64,000 nt of DNA from the NCBI GenBank assembly GCA_963753195.1, contig CAVWBH010000008.1, positions 1 to 64,000 on the forward strand, given 5' to 3'. Positions 7,547-17,600 of this stretch are shown one piece after another. The notes below the pieces were generated by a model. The model was not told the origin of the DNA. It did no database searches and saw only the letters and a program-made list of their open reading frames with translations. The DNA comes from Palsa-504 sp963753195. Its GTDB lineage: Bacteria > Actinomycetota > Actinomycetes > Streptosporangiales > Streptosporangiaceae. The position numbers and the translations under genes were made by a program. How positions within the stretch are numbered: the stretch's first letter is position 1; each line of letters starts with the position of its first letter.

Positions 7547-9022
7547 GTGAAGACTGACGTCGAAGAGCTGAGCCCGACTCGTGTCCGGCTGAGCGTCGAG
7601 GTGCCGTTCGATGAGCTGAAGCCCAGCCTCGACAAGGCCTACCGGGAGGTCGGCCGCCAGGTCCGCATCCCCGGCTTCCGCCCGGGCCGTGTCCCGCAGC
7701 CGGTGATCGACCGCCGGGTCGGCCGGGACGTGGTGCTGACCCAGGCCGTCAATGAGGCGATGCCCGATCTGTACGCCAAGGCGGTCGCCGAGGGCGATGT
7801 GTCGGCCCTGGGCCAGCCCGAGGTGGAGATCACCAAGATCGACGACGGCAAGGAGCTCACCTTCACCGTCGAGGTCGACATCCGGCCGAAGTTCGACCTG
7901 CCCGACCTGGCCAGCCTGGCGGTGACCGTGGATGACACGCTGGTCACCCCGGACGAGGTGGCCGAGTACCTCGGCTCGCTGCAGGAGCGGTTCGCCTCGC
8001 TGAAATCCGTGCCGCGGCCGGTGGCCTCTGATGACTACGTCTCCATCGACCTGTCCGCCTCGGTGGACGACCAGCCGGTCGAGGACGCGCAGGCCAGCGG
8101 CCTGTCCTACCAGGTCGGCTCCCAGTCCCTGCTGGACGGGCTGGACGACGCCCTGGTCGGCATGTCGGCGGGGGATTCCAAGACCTTCCGCACCGAGCTG
8201 GCCGGCGGCGAGTTCGCCGGGCGCGAGGCCGACGTGACGGTGACCGTGCACAGCGTCAAGGTCAAGGAAGTCCCGGGCCTGGACGACGACTTCGCCCAGC
8301 TCGCCAGCGAGTTCGACACGCTGGGCGAGCTGCGCGCGGACACCCGGGCCCAGCTGGAGCGGATGAAATCCACCCAGCAGCTGATGCAGGCGCGAGACCG
8401 CGCCCTGGACGCGCTTCTCGACAAGGTCGACATCCCGCTGCCTGAGGGGGTGGTGGCCGAGGAGGTCCAGCACAACCGGGAGTCACTCGAGCAGCAGCTC
8501 GAAAGCGCCGGCGCGACCCTGGACGGCTACCTGGAAATGACGAACCAGACGCGGGAGCAGTTCGACGCCGACCTCGAGCAGCGGGCCCGCCGTGCGGTCA
8601 AGGTCAGCCTCGTGCTCGACGAGCTGTCCCGCGAAGAGGAGCTCAACGTCGACCAGGCCGAGCTCTCGGCCTATGTCACCCGGCAGGCGGAGCAGATGGG
8701 CGTCGCGCCGGAGCGCCTGGCCCAGCAGCTCGCCGACGAAGGCCGGCTCTCCTTCGCGGCCGCCGAGGTCCTGCGCAGCAAGGCCATGAACCTAATCGCC
8801 GAACGAGTCAAGGTAACCGACGCAGCGGGTCACGATATTGACGTCGCCGCGGCTCTGAACGCCCCCATCCAGGGCGCCGAGACCGCCGACGACGAGACCA
8901 TCGACGACGAGACCGCCGACGACGAGACCATCGACGACGAGACCGCCGACGGCCTGACCGCCGAGGAGAGCGCCGCCGTTGACGCTGACGCCGCGGCCGG
9001 CGAAGCCGCCGCGGACGCTTAA
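7547..9022 (+). CDS. tig: Trigger factor, ribosome-associated chaperone and prolyl isomerase
   Basis: This 491-residue chaperone binds nascent chains at the ribosome exit. The N-terminal domain holds the ribosome-binding signature GFRPGRVP at about residue 42. The FKBP-type PPIase domain spans about 150-240 and the helical C-domain about 250-430. The last 50 residues are an acidic tail built from DDETADDETIDDETAD-like repeats, encoded by a tandem DNA repeat at about 8880-8945. Most trigger factors end earlier, though acidic tails occur in actinobacteria. GTG 7547 begins the usual 'MKTDVEELSPTRV' start. It stands directly upstream of clpP1P2-clpX, the common arrangement. Confidence 0.97.
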   Translation: MKTDVEELSPTRVRLSVEVPFDELKPSLDKAYREVGRQVRIPGFRPGRVPQPVIDRRVGRDVVLTQAVNEAMPDLYAKAVAEGDVSALGQPEVEITKIDDGKELTFTVEVDIRPKFDLPDLASLAVTVDDTLVTPDEVAEYLGSLQERFASLKSVPRPVASDDYVSIDLSASVDDQPVEDAQASGLSYQVGSQSLLDGLDDALVGMSAGDSKTFRTELAGGEFAGREADVTVTVHSVKVKEVPGLDDDFAQLASEFDTLGELRADTRAQLERMKSTQQLMQARDRALDALLDKVDIPLPEGVVAEEVQHNRESLEQQLESAGATLDGYLEMTNQTREQFDADLEQRARRAVKVSLVLDELSREEELNVDQAELSAYVTRQAEQMGVAPERLAQQLADEGRLSFAAAEVLRSKAMNLIAERVKVTDAAGHDIDVAAALNAPIQGAETADDETIDDETADDETIDDETADGLTAEESAAVDADAAAGEAAADA

Positions 9023-9088
9023 GCCCGCGCCCGCGTCACTGCGTCCGCCGTCCGGCGTCCCCGGGGACGTCACATCATCGTGAAGGGT

Positions 9089-9110
9089 TTACTACTCTAT
9101 GGAGTACTAA
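9089..9110. promoter_or_regulatory. AT-rich dyad in the clpP1P2 promoter region
   Basis: TTACTACTC and GAGTACTAA form an inverted repeat (8 of 9 pairs) around TATG. It stands out as an AT-rich island in GC-rich sequence, 156 bp before clpP1. It is a good candidate for a stress-regulator operator or promoter. It is not obviously a ClgR site. Confidence 0.45.
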
Positions 9111-9265
9111 GGTCTTCGCGATCACGGTCGCGCTCCCGCGGGGAGGCTGGCGGCGCGTACCGTGCGCCGGTAGCGAACAGGGCGCCGCGCGGGACGAACG
9201 GGTTCCGCGCCGGCGTTATGGTCCTGACAATGACACCACACGCGACTGGAACAGGTGAAGTAAGC

Positions 9266-9901
9266 GTGACTCAGCCCCTGTGGACCCCCACGCCGCCATC
9301 GATCGTGGCCGCGGGGGAGACGCCGGCCCAACCGTTTGGGGACCCGCTGTTCCAGCGGCTGCTCCGGCACCGCATCATCGTCCTCGGCCAGCAGGTTGAC
9401 GAGGACATCGCCAACCGCATCTGTGCCGAGCTGGTGCTGCTCGCCTCTGAGGACGACAAGCGCGACATCAGCATCTACATCAACTCCCCGGGCGGCTCGG
9501 TCTACGCGGGCATGGCGATTTATGACGTCATGCAGTACGTCCCGAACGACGTGGCCACCTACGCCATGGGCATGGCCGCGTCGATGGGCCAGTTCCTGCT
9601 GACCGCGGGCGCGCCGGGCAAGAGGTATGCGCTGCCGCACGCGCAGATCCTGATGCACCAGCCGTCCGGCGGGATCGGCGGTACTGCGTCGGACATCAGG
9701 ATCCAGGCCGAGCAGATGCTCTACATCAAGCGCACGCTGTTCGAGCGCACTTCGTACCACACCGGCCAGCCAATCGAGCAGATCGAGAAGGACGCCGACC
9801 GCGACCGCTGGTTCACCGCCGAGGAGGCCAAGGAGTACGGCTTCGTCGACCAGGTGATCCGCAGCGCCGTCGAGGTGCCCACCGCGGGCGTCCTGTCATG
9901 A
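9266..9901 (+). CDS. clpP1: ATP-dependent Clp protease proteolytic subunit 1
   Basis: ClpP1 is a serine peptidase of the ClpP barrel that works with ClpX or ClpC. The catalytic Ser is in GMAASMGQFLL, the His in LPHAQILMHQPSGG, and the Asp lies later in the same fold. The GTG at 9266 is chosen over upstream ATGs because AGGTGA lies 8 bases before it and the resulting 211 residues match the family length. The gene overlaps clpP2 by ATGA, so the two subunits should be made together. Actinobacterial ClpP1 and ClpP2 form a mixed two-ring tetradecamer. Confidence 0.96.
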   Translation: MTQPLWTPTPPSIVAAGETPAQPFGDPLFQRLLRHRIIVLGQQVDEDIANRICAELVLLASEDDKRDISIYINSPGGSVYAGMAIYDVMQYVPNDVATYAMGMAASMGQFLLTAGAPGKRYALPHAQILMHQPSGGIGGTASDIRIQAEQMLYIKRTLFERTSYHTGQPIEQIEKDADRDRWFTAEEAKEYGFVDQVIRSAVEVPTAGVLS

Positions 9902-10563
9902 CCCAGCCAAAGGAGCCGAACGTGCTGCCCCCCCAGTCCAGGTACGTGCTGCCGTCCTTCGTGGAGCGCACGTCGTACGGGATCAAAGAGATGAACCCGT
10001 ACAACAAGCTTTTCGAAGAACGGATCATCTTCCTCGGCGTCCAGGTCGACGACGCCTCCGCCAACGATGTCATGGCGCAGCTGCTGACGCTCGAGGCCAT
10101 CGACCCCGATCGCGACATCACCATGTACATCAACTCGCCCGGCGGGTCGATGACCTCGATGATGGCGATCTATGACACCATGCAGTTCATCCAGCCGGAC
10201 ATCACCACCTGCTGCATCGGCCAGGCCGCCTCGGCCGCTGCGGTGCTGCTGGCGGCCGGCACCCCGGGCAAGCGGATGGCGCTGCCGAACTCCCGTATCC
10301 TCATCCACCAGCCGGCGACTGAGGGCGGCTACGGCCAGTCCACCGACATGGAGATCCAGGCTCGCGAGATCCTGCGCATGCGGACTGCGATGGAGGTCAT
10401 CCTGGCCCGGCACACCGGCAAGGACGAAGAGACGGTCCGCCACGACATCGAGCGCGACAAGTTCCTCACTGCTGCAGACGCCAAGGACTACGGCATCATC
10501 GACGAGGTCCTGACCATGATCAAGCGCGGCACGGAGCCCGCGGTCGAGGTAATGTCGTCCTAA
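9898..10563 (+). CDS. clpP2: ATP-dependent Clp protease proteolytic subunit 2
   Basis: The product has 221 residues. The catalytic Ser lies in IGQAASAAAVLLAAG and the His in LPNSRILIHQPA. The DMEIQAREILRMR segment is the handle helix that pairs the rings. Its ATG overlaps the clpP1 stop, which indicates translational coupling. A GC-rich hairpin (10564-10593) follows directly and may reduce read-through into clpX. Confidence 0.97.
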   Translation: MTQPKEPNVLPPQSRYVLPSFVERTSYGIKEMNPYNKLFEERIIFLGVQVDDASANDVMAQLLTLEAIDPDRDITMYINSPGGSMTSMMAIYDTMQFIQPDITTCCIGQAASAAAVLLAAGTPGKRMALPNSRILIHQPATEGGYGQSTDMEIQAREILRMRTAMEVILARHTGKDEETVRHDIERDKFLTAADAKDYGIIDEVLTMIKRGTEPAVEVMSS

Positions 10564-10593
10564 CCCGGGAGGAACCAGATCTTCCCTCCCGGG
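10564..10593 (+). terminator. Hairpin between clpP2 and clpX
   Basis: CCCGGGAGGAA and TTCCCTCCCGGG pair with one bulged base directly after the clpP2 stop. No U-run follows. It may terminate or attenuate, leaving clpX 178 bases downstream with its own promoter. Confidence 0.5.
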
Positions 10594-10741
10594 CTGCCGA
10601 AGGGGTTTGATGGTGTCCATCGAACCCATGAGGCGGTACCGTCGAAATGCAAGCTCATGACGGCCTCACGGGATTGCCCGTCGGGGACGGTCGGCGAGTC
10701 AGCCCGGCCGTCGCGGCGGCCCCATGTAAAGGAGTATCTGG

Positions 10742-12016
<1,275 letters not shown>

Positions 12017-12302
12017 GCCGTCCGGCGGGCCGGGTTACAGCCGCCGAGCACAGCGGCCGACGCTAGCCGCCGGGGGACCCGCGCACCGACTGAACCCATG
12101 TTCGATTCGCCCGTCTAGCCTGCAGGTCTTTCACGAGGTAACGACGTCCGCAGGATGTCGACTTTGAGAGTATTGCCCATGATCGTCGCCGTTCCTGTGT
12201 AGCCTCCACGTATCGCGTTAGTCTGGCGGCGGTTCCCGCCACGCCAGGATCTCGGGCGCTGAGTAGCAGCCGTCTTCCATAGCGACGGGGAATTGAGCAC
12301 AG

Positions 12303-14574
12303 ATGAGTGGTTGGGACTCGCCGACGGGGAGCTGGGATTCGGCTGCCGAATCCGAAGCCTCCGGATCAGACGACCAGGATTATCAGCCTGGCGAGCAGCC
12401 CGGTGCGCACCGCGCCGACCGGGGCGGTGAGGCAGTCGTCCGCGCAGGCCGAAGAGGCCTGCCCGGTTACGACCAGGCGCAGGCCTACGATCAGTCTCCC
12501 GAGTACGCCCAGCAGCCCGGTCACGCTCAAGACCCTGATTACGCCCAGCAGCCCAGCTACGCCCAGCAGCCCAGCTACGGTCAGGACCCTGGCTACGCCC
12601 AGCAGCCCGGTTACGGTCAGCAGCCCGGTTACGCTCAAGACGCTGGTTACGGCCAGCAGCCCGATTACGGCCAGCAGCCCGATTACGGCCAAGACGCTGG
12701 TTACGGCCAAGACGCTGGTTACGGCCAGCAGCCCGGTTACGGCCAGCGTGGTTACGGTCAGCAGCCGGCCTACAGCCAGCAGCCGACTCAAGGCCACCAG
12801 CCTGGTTACGATCAGGAGCTTGGCTATGGTCAGCAGCCTGGTTACGGTCAGCAGCCTGGTACCGATCCGCAGGTGCTGGCGGCGCCGACCCCTCCAGCCG
12901 GCCTTCCCGTGTCCCGCCCTGCGATCAGCCCGGGGCCGCAGAGCGACGTCGGCTCCGGGCCGCAGCCGCAGCCATATGCCGGCCACGAGCAGGACCTGAC
13001 CGGCAGCCATGCCGCTCACGGCCCGGCGCACGCGAGCCCGCAGGCCTGGCCGGGCGCCGACGACCAGCAGGTATCCGGCGGCCAGCACGCGTTCAGCCCG
13101 CCGCCGGACGGCGATCCAGGCTACGGACAGCAGCCTGCGTCCTGGCCCGGGCAGGCCTACGGCCGGGACAGTTTCAGCCGTTCCGGCTACGATTCCCCAG
13201 CCGCCGGCCAGCAGGGCTACGGCCAGCAGGCTTACGACCAGCGGGGTTACCAGCAGCAGGGTTACCAGCAGCCGGTATCCGGAACAGGCCAGTTCGACGT
13301 CTTCGCCATGCCCGATCAGCCGCGTCAGGCCCAGGGCTACCAGGCCGAGGTGAACCCTCCGCGGGCCGAGCCATATCGCCCGCAGGCCGATGCGTACCCG
13401 CAGCACACCGACGCGTACCCGCAGCAGGCCGAGGCGTACTCGCAGCAGGGTTACCCCCAGAACGCGCCGAGCATCCCGAACGGCCCCAGCGGTCCGGGCC
13501 CCGAAGGCTACGGCCGCAGCGCCCCCGGCCAGGCTGGCCCGGGCGCGCCCCCGCCCGGCTGGCCCGGGCAGCGCCCCCGCCCAGCCGGCTGGCCCGGGCA
13601 GCACCGGCTACCAGCCGGATGCCTACGGCCCGGGCTCGTACGCCCAGGATCCGTACGGGCACGCCGCCACGCGGGAGAGCGGGAGCTACCAGCAGGACGG
13701 TTACGGCCCAGGCGGCTACGGCCAAAACGGCTACGGCCAAAACGGCTACGGCCAAAACGGCTACGGCCAAAACGGCTACCGCCAGGACGCCTACAGCGGC
13801 GGCTACGGCCCGGACGCCTACGTCCGCGAAGGCGCCGAGCAACCCTCCGGGCCGCCCTATGGCGGCGGCGACTTCCCTGCGCCCGGCCCGTCGCGGCCCG
13901 GTCAGCGGCCGCCGCAGCGGCTGGGCGGGATCCGGATGGCGGCGTACCTGGTGGCCTCCGTGATCGGCGTGGTCGTGATCGTGCTGCTGGTCGTCCGGCT
14001 GACCAAGACCGGCGCGAGCACCCCGGCGGGCGGCTCGTCGCCGTCCGCCACCGCCCCGACGGCGGCGGCCGGCCCGGCGTCGCGGTACGTGTTCACCGTG
14101 GCGTCCACGGCTGGCCCCTACAAGCTGAACTCCGCCGCGACCAAGGACTTCGGGGCGCTGGCCAAGGGCCGGGCCGCGCCGGGCGCGGCGCAGATCAAGG
14201 CCAGGGGCGCGGGCCAGCCGGGCAAGGCCGTGGTCGGCATCTACGACCTGGGGTCGGTCACGAACCCAGCGTCGCCCGACTTCAAGGCCGCGGTGTTCGT
14301 CGGCTATGAGGGCACGTTCAATCCGGCCGCGGTCATCAAGTACGAGAAGACCCAGCTCGTCTCCTCCCGGATGGTGAATGCGGGCTCGCACGGCGGCCTG
14401 ATGATGTGCGGGTACGACCACTCGACCGGCTCGGAGGCCAGTGAGTGCCTGTGGGTCACCACGAGCACGTTCGGCCAGGTCGAATTCATCGAGGGCGAGA
14501 CGCCAGTCAAGTACCAGGGCGCGTCGAATATCACCCAGACCATCAGGCAGGCCGTGGAGGTCCCGGCGAGCTGA
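12303..14574 (+). CDS. Tyr/Gly/Gln-repeat single-pass membrane protein, interrupted by a frameshift
   Basis: Residues about 45-190 are repeats of YGQQPGYGQ/YAQQP/YGQDAG type. A looser Q/Y/P-rich zone follows, then QNGYGQNGYG repeats, one transmembrane helix (AYLVASVIGVVVIVLLVV) and an extracytoplasmic domain of about 190 residues that contains Cys residues. The reading frame that starts at ATG 12303 switches to the +1 frame near 13544-13560, where CCCCC and repeated GGCTGGCCCGGGCAGC tracts lie; without the switch the first frame runs on to 14309 as nonsense. Removing one C from the run at 13548-13552 restores one ORF of about 756 residues. The low-complexity part has no family; its composition resembles FUS-like condensate-forming domains (inference). 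It lies between clpX and valS. The frameshift could be a sequencing error or a real lesion. Confidence 0.6.
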
Positions 14575-14611
14575 TGCCAGCAGCGACCGGGGAGCCGTAG
14601 ACTCACCTGTC

Positions 14612-17284
14612 GTGAGCAGACCTGCCCCAATCGAGTTGCCATCCCAGTACGCGCCGGCCGAGGTGGAGGGCCCGCGCTACGAGCGCTGGGAGAAGGCAGG
14701 GTACTTTTCCGCTGACCCGGACGCCGGCGCGCCTCCGTTCTGCATCGTCATCCCGCCGCCGAACGTCACCGGCTCCTTGCACATTGGCCACGCCCTCGAC
14801 CACACGCTGATCGACGCGCTGGTCAGGCGGCGGCGCATGCAGGGCTACAACACGCTGTGGGTGCCCGGCATGGACCACGCCGGCATCGCCACCCAGAACG
14901 TGGTGGAACGGGAGCTGGCCAAAGAGGGCCTGTCCCGGCACGACCTGGGCCGCGAGGCGTTCGTCGAGCGGGTCTGGCAGTGGAAAGCCGAATCCGGCGG
15001 CAAGATCCTGGGCCAGATGCGCCGCCTGGGCGACAGCGTGGACTGGTCCCGGGAGCGGTTCACCATGGACGCGGGCCTGTCCCGCGCGGTGCAGACGATC
15101 TTCAAGCAGCTCTACGACGACGGCCTGATCTACCGCGCCGAGCGCATCATCAACTGGTGCCCGCGCTGCCTGACCGCGCTGTCCGACATCGAGGTCGACC
15201 ACACCGACGACGACGGCGAGCTCACCTCGATCCGCTACGGGGACGGTGACGACTCGATCGTGGTCGCCACCACCCGTCCCGAGACGATGCTGGGCGACAC
15301 CGCGGTCGCGGTGCATCCCGACGATCCCCGTTACACCCGCCTCATCGGAAAGACGGTCGAGCTGCCGCTCACCGGGCGCCGCATCCCGATCATCGCCGAT
15401 GACCACGTCGACCCGGCGTTCGGCACCGGCGCGGTCAAGGTGACCCCCGCTCACGACCCGAACGACTTCGAGATCGGCCGCCGGCACGACCTGCCCGGCG
15501 TGGCCATCATGGACGAGCACGGCGTGGTCACCGCGCACGGCCCGTTCGAGGGCCTCGACCGGTTCGAGGCCCGCCCCGCGGTGGTCGCCGCGCTGCGGGA
15601 GCAGGGCCGGATCGTCGCCGAGATCCGCCCGTACCTGCACGCGGTCGGGCACTGCAGCCGCTGCGGCACCACCGTCGAGCCGCGCCAGTCACTGCAGTGG
15701 TTCGTCCGCGTTGCCCCGCTGGCCAAGGCGGCCGGCGACGCCGTGCGCGACGGCCGCGTCGGGCTGCATCCGCCGGAGATGAACGCGCGGTACTTCGGCT
15801 GGGTCGATGACATGCACGACTGGTGCATCTCCCGGCAGCTGTGGTGGGGTCACCGTATCCCGGTCTTTTATGGACCGAACGGAACCGTCCGCTGCGTCGG
15901 CCCGGATGAGCAAGCACCCGAGGGGTGGACGCAGGACCCTGACGTCCTCGACACCTGGTTCTCCTCGGCCTTGTGGCCGTTCTCCACCCTCGGATGGCCG
16001 CAGGACACCCCGGACCTGCGCACGTTCTACCCGACCAGTGTGCTCGTCACCGGCTACGACATCTTGTTCTTCTGGGTCGCGCGGATGATGATGTTCGGCC
16101 TGTACGCCATGCGGGACAAGGCGCCTGCCGAGGCGGTGCCGTTCCGCTCGGTGGTCCTGCACGGCCTGGTCCGGGACCAGTTCGGCAAGAAGATGTCCAA
16201 GTCACGCGGGAACACCGTCGACCCGCTGGACTGGATGGACCGGTTCGGTGCCGACGCGACCCGGTTCACCCTGGCCCGCGGGGCCAACCCGGGCAGCGAC
16301 ATCGCCATCAGCGAGGAGTGGGCGGCCGGCTCGCGTAACTTCTGCAACAAGCTGTGGAACGCCGTCCGCTTCGCCCTGCTGAACGGCGCGCACGTCCCCG
16401 CCGCCCCGCTGACTCCGGCCGCCTATTCCGTGCCGGACCGGTGGATCCTGTCCCGGCTGTCGGCCGTCACCGCCGAGGTGGACGAGCTGTTCGAGCAGTT
16501 CGAGTTCGGCAAGGTCTGCGACGTGCTCTACCACTTCGCCTGGGACGAGGTGTGCGACTGGTATCTGGAGCTGGCCAAGGTGCCGCTGGCCGCCGGTGAC
16601 GACCGCGCGGCAACCACCGATGCGGCCGAGACCACCAGGCAGGTGCTCGGCTTCGTGCTCGACCAGCTGCTCCGCCTGCTGCACCCGGTCATGCCGTTCG
16701 TGACCGACGAGCTGTGGACCGCCCTGCGCGCGGCCGGGCCCGGCCCTGAGACCCTGACCGGCGCTGAGACCCTGACCGGCGAAGACTCGGTCATGGTCGC
16801 GCCGTGGCCGGCCTTCTCCTATGCCGATCCGATTGCTGAGGCGGAGATCTCCTCGCTGATGCGCCTGGTGACCGAGGTCCGGCGGTTCCGCTCGGATCAG
16901 GGGCTGCGCCCCGCGCAGCGGGTGGCCGCTCGCCTGCGCGGCATCGAGGCCACGCCCCTGGCCGGGCACGAAGAGGAGGTCCGCGCGCTGCTGCGGCTCA
17001 ACCCGCCTGCCGAGAACTTCGCCGCCTCGGCGTCGCTGGCCGCCGAGGGCATCACGGTGGAGCTCGACGTGGCTGGCGCGATCGACGTCGGGGCCGAGCG
17101 GCGCCGGCTGGAGAAGGATCTGACCGCAGCCAGGAACGAGGCCGAACAGGCCGAACGGAAGCTCGCTAACGCCGACTTCACCGCCAAGGCGCCCGAGCAG
17201 GTCGTGGCCAAGACCCGCCAGCGCCTCGAGGCGGCCCGATCCGACATCACCCGCCTCAGCCAGCGTCTGGCCGCCCTTCCGTAA
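14612..17284 (+). CDS. valS: Valine-tRNA ligase
   Basis: This class I aminoacyl-tRNA synthetase of 890 residues charges tRNA-Val. The HIGH-type motif is PPNVTGSLHIGHAL (about residue 45) and the KMSKS motif is KKMSKSRGNTVDP (about 530). The CP1 editing domain includes TTRPETMLGDTAVAVHP. The C-terminal about 65 residues form the tRNA-binding coiled coil (RRRLEKDLTAARNEAEQAER). GTG 14612 starts 'VSRPAPIELPSQYAP'. In related genomes folC follows directly; here an IS-like element intervenes. Confidence 0.97.
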   Translation: MSRPAPIELPSQYAPAEVEGPRYERWEKAGYFSADPDAGAPPFCIVIPPPNVTGSLHIGHALDHTLIDALVRRRRMQGYNTLWVPGMDHAGIATQNVVERELAKEGLSRHDLGREAFVERVWQWKAESGGKILGQMRRLGDSVDWSRERFTMDAGLSRAVQTIFKQLYDDGLIYRAERIINWCPRCLTALSDIEVDHTDDDGELTSIRYGDGDDSIVVATTRPETMLGDTAVAVHPDDPRYTRLIGKTVELPLTGRRIPIIADDHVDPAFGTGAVKVTPAHDPNDFEIGRRHDLPGVAIMDEHGVVTAHGPFEGLDRFEARPAVVAALREQGRIVAEIRPYLHAVGHCSRCGTTVEPRQSLQWFVRVAPLAKAAGDAVRDGRVGLHPPEMNARYFGWVDDMHDWCISRQLWWGHRIPVFYGPNGTVRCVGPDEQAPEGWTQDPDVLDTWFSSALWPFSTLGWPQDTPDLRTFYPTSVLVTGYDILFFWVARMMMFGLYAMRDKAPAEAVPFRSVVLHGLVRDQFGKKMSKSRGNTVDPLDWMDRFGADATRFTLARGANPGSDIAISEEWAAGSRNFCNKLWNAVRFALLNGAHVPAAPLTPAAYSVPDRWILSRLSAVTAEVDELFEQFEFGKVCDVLYHFAWDEVCDWYLELAKVPLAAGDDRAATTDAAETTRQVLGFVLDQLLRLLHPVMPFVTDELWTALRAAGPGPETLTGAETLTGEDSVMVAPWPAFSYADPIAEAEISSLMRLVTEVRRFRSDQGLRPAQRVAARLRGIEATPLAGHEEEVRALLRLNPPAENFAASASLAAEGITVELDVAGAIDVGAERRRLEKDLTAARNEAEQAERKLANADFTAKAPEQVVAKTRQRLEAARSDITRLSQRLAALP

Positions 17285-17356
17285 TCACGGCCGATGCCCT
17301 GCTGCCGTTTAGCTGCCGGGCGAGGACGCTGCTGACCGTCACAGTCGCAGCAGCAG

Positions 17357-17503
17357 CGGTCGTGGGCGGTGGCCAACGGTCGTGGGTGGTGGCAGCAGTT
17401 GTGGGTGGTGGCAGCGGTTGTGGATGGTGGCAGCAGTTGTGGGTGGTGGCAGCGGTTGTGGGTGGTGGCAGCGGTCGTGGGCGGTGGGCGGTGGGCGGTG
17501 GCC
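17357..17503. repeat. 19-bp tandem repeat, about six copies
   Basis: The unit RGTYGTGGGYGGTGGCAGC repeats with period 19 from about 17357, then decays into GTGGGCG heptamers. It lies in the 316-base non-coding stretch between valS and the IS-like element. One strand is very G-rich. The period is not a multiple of three and no real ORF is present. The rest of that stretch shows nothing else recognisable. Confidence 0.82.
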
Positions 17504-17600
17504 AAGGCGCCCCCGGGACGGCCCGTCCGAGCCGGGGCATCACGGAGGTGAACTCGGCTGCCGCCTCGCCTAGGCATTTCCGCGCGAGATCTAAAAGATC

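Noticed and set aside
12115..12300. 61-residue leftward ORF between clpX and the YGQ gene
   Set aside because: It has no ribosome-binding site or recognisable sequence and probably overlaps the promoter of the YGQ gene.
17357..17503. Possible CRISPR array
   Set aside because: Repeats are 19 bp with no unique spacers; this is a simple tandem array. No cas genes are present.
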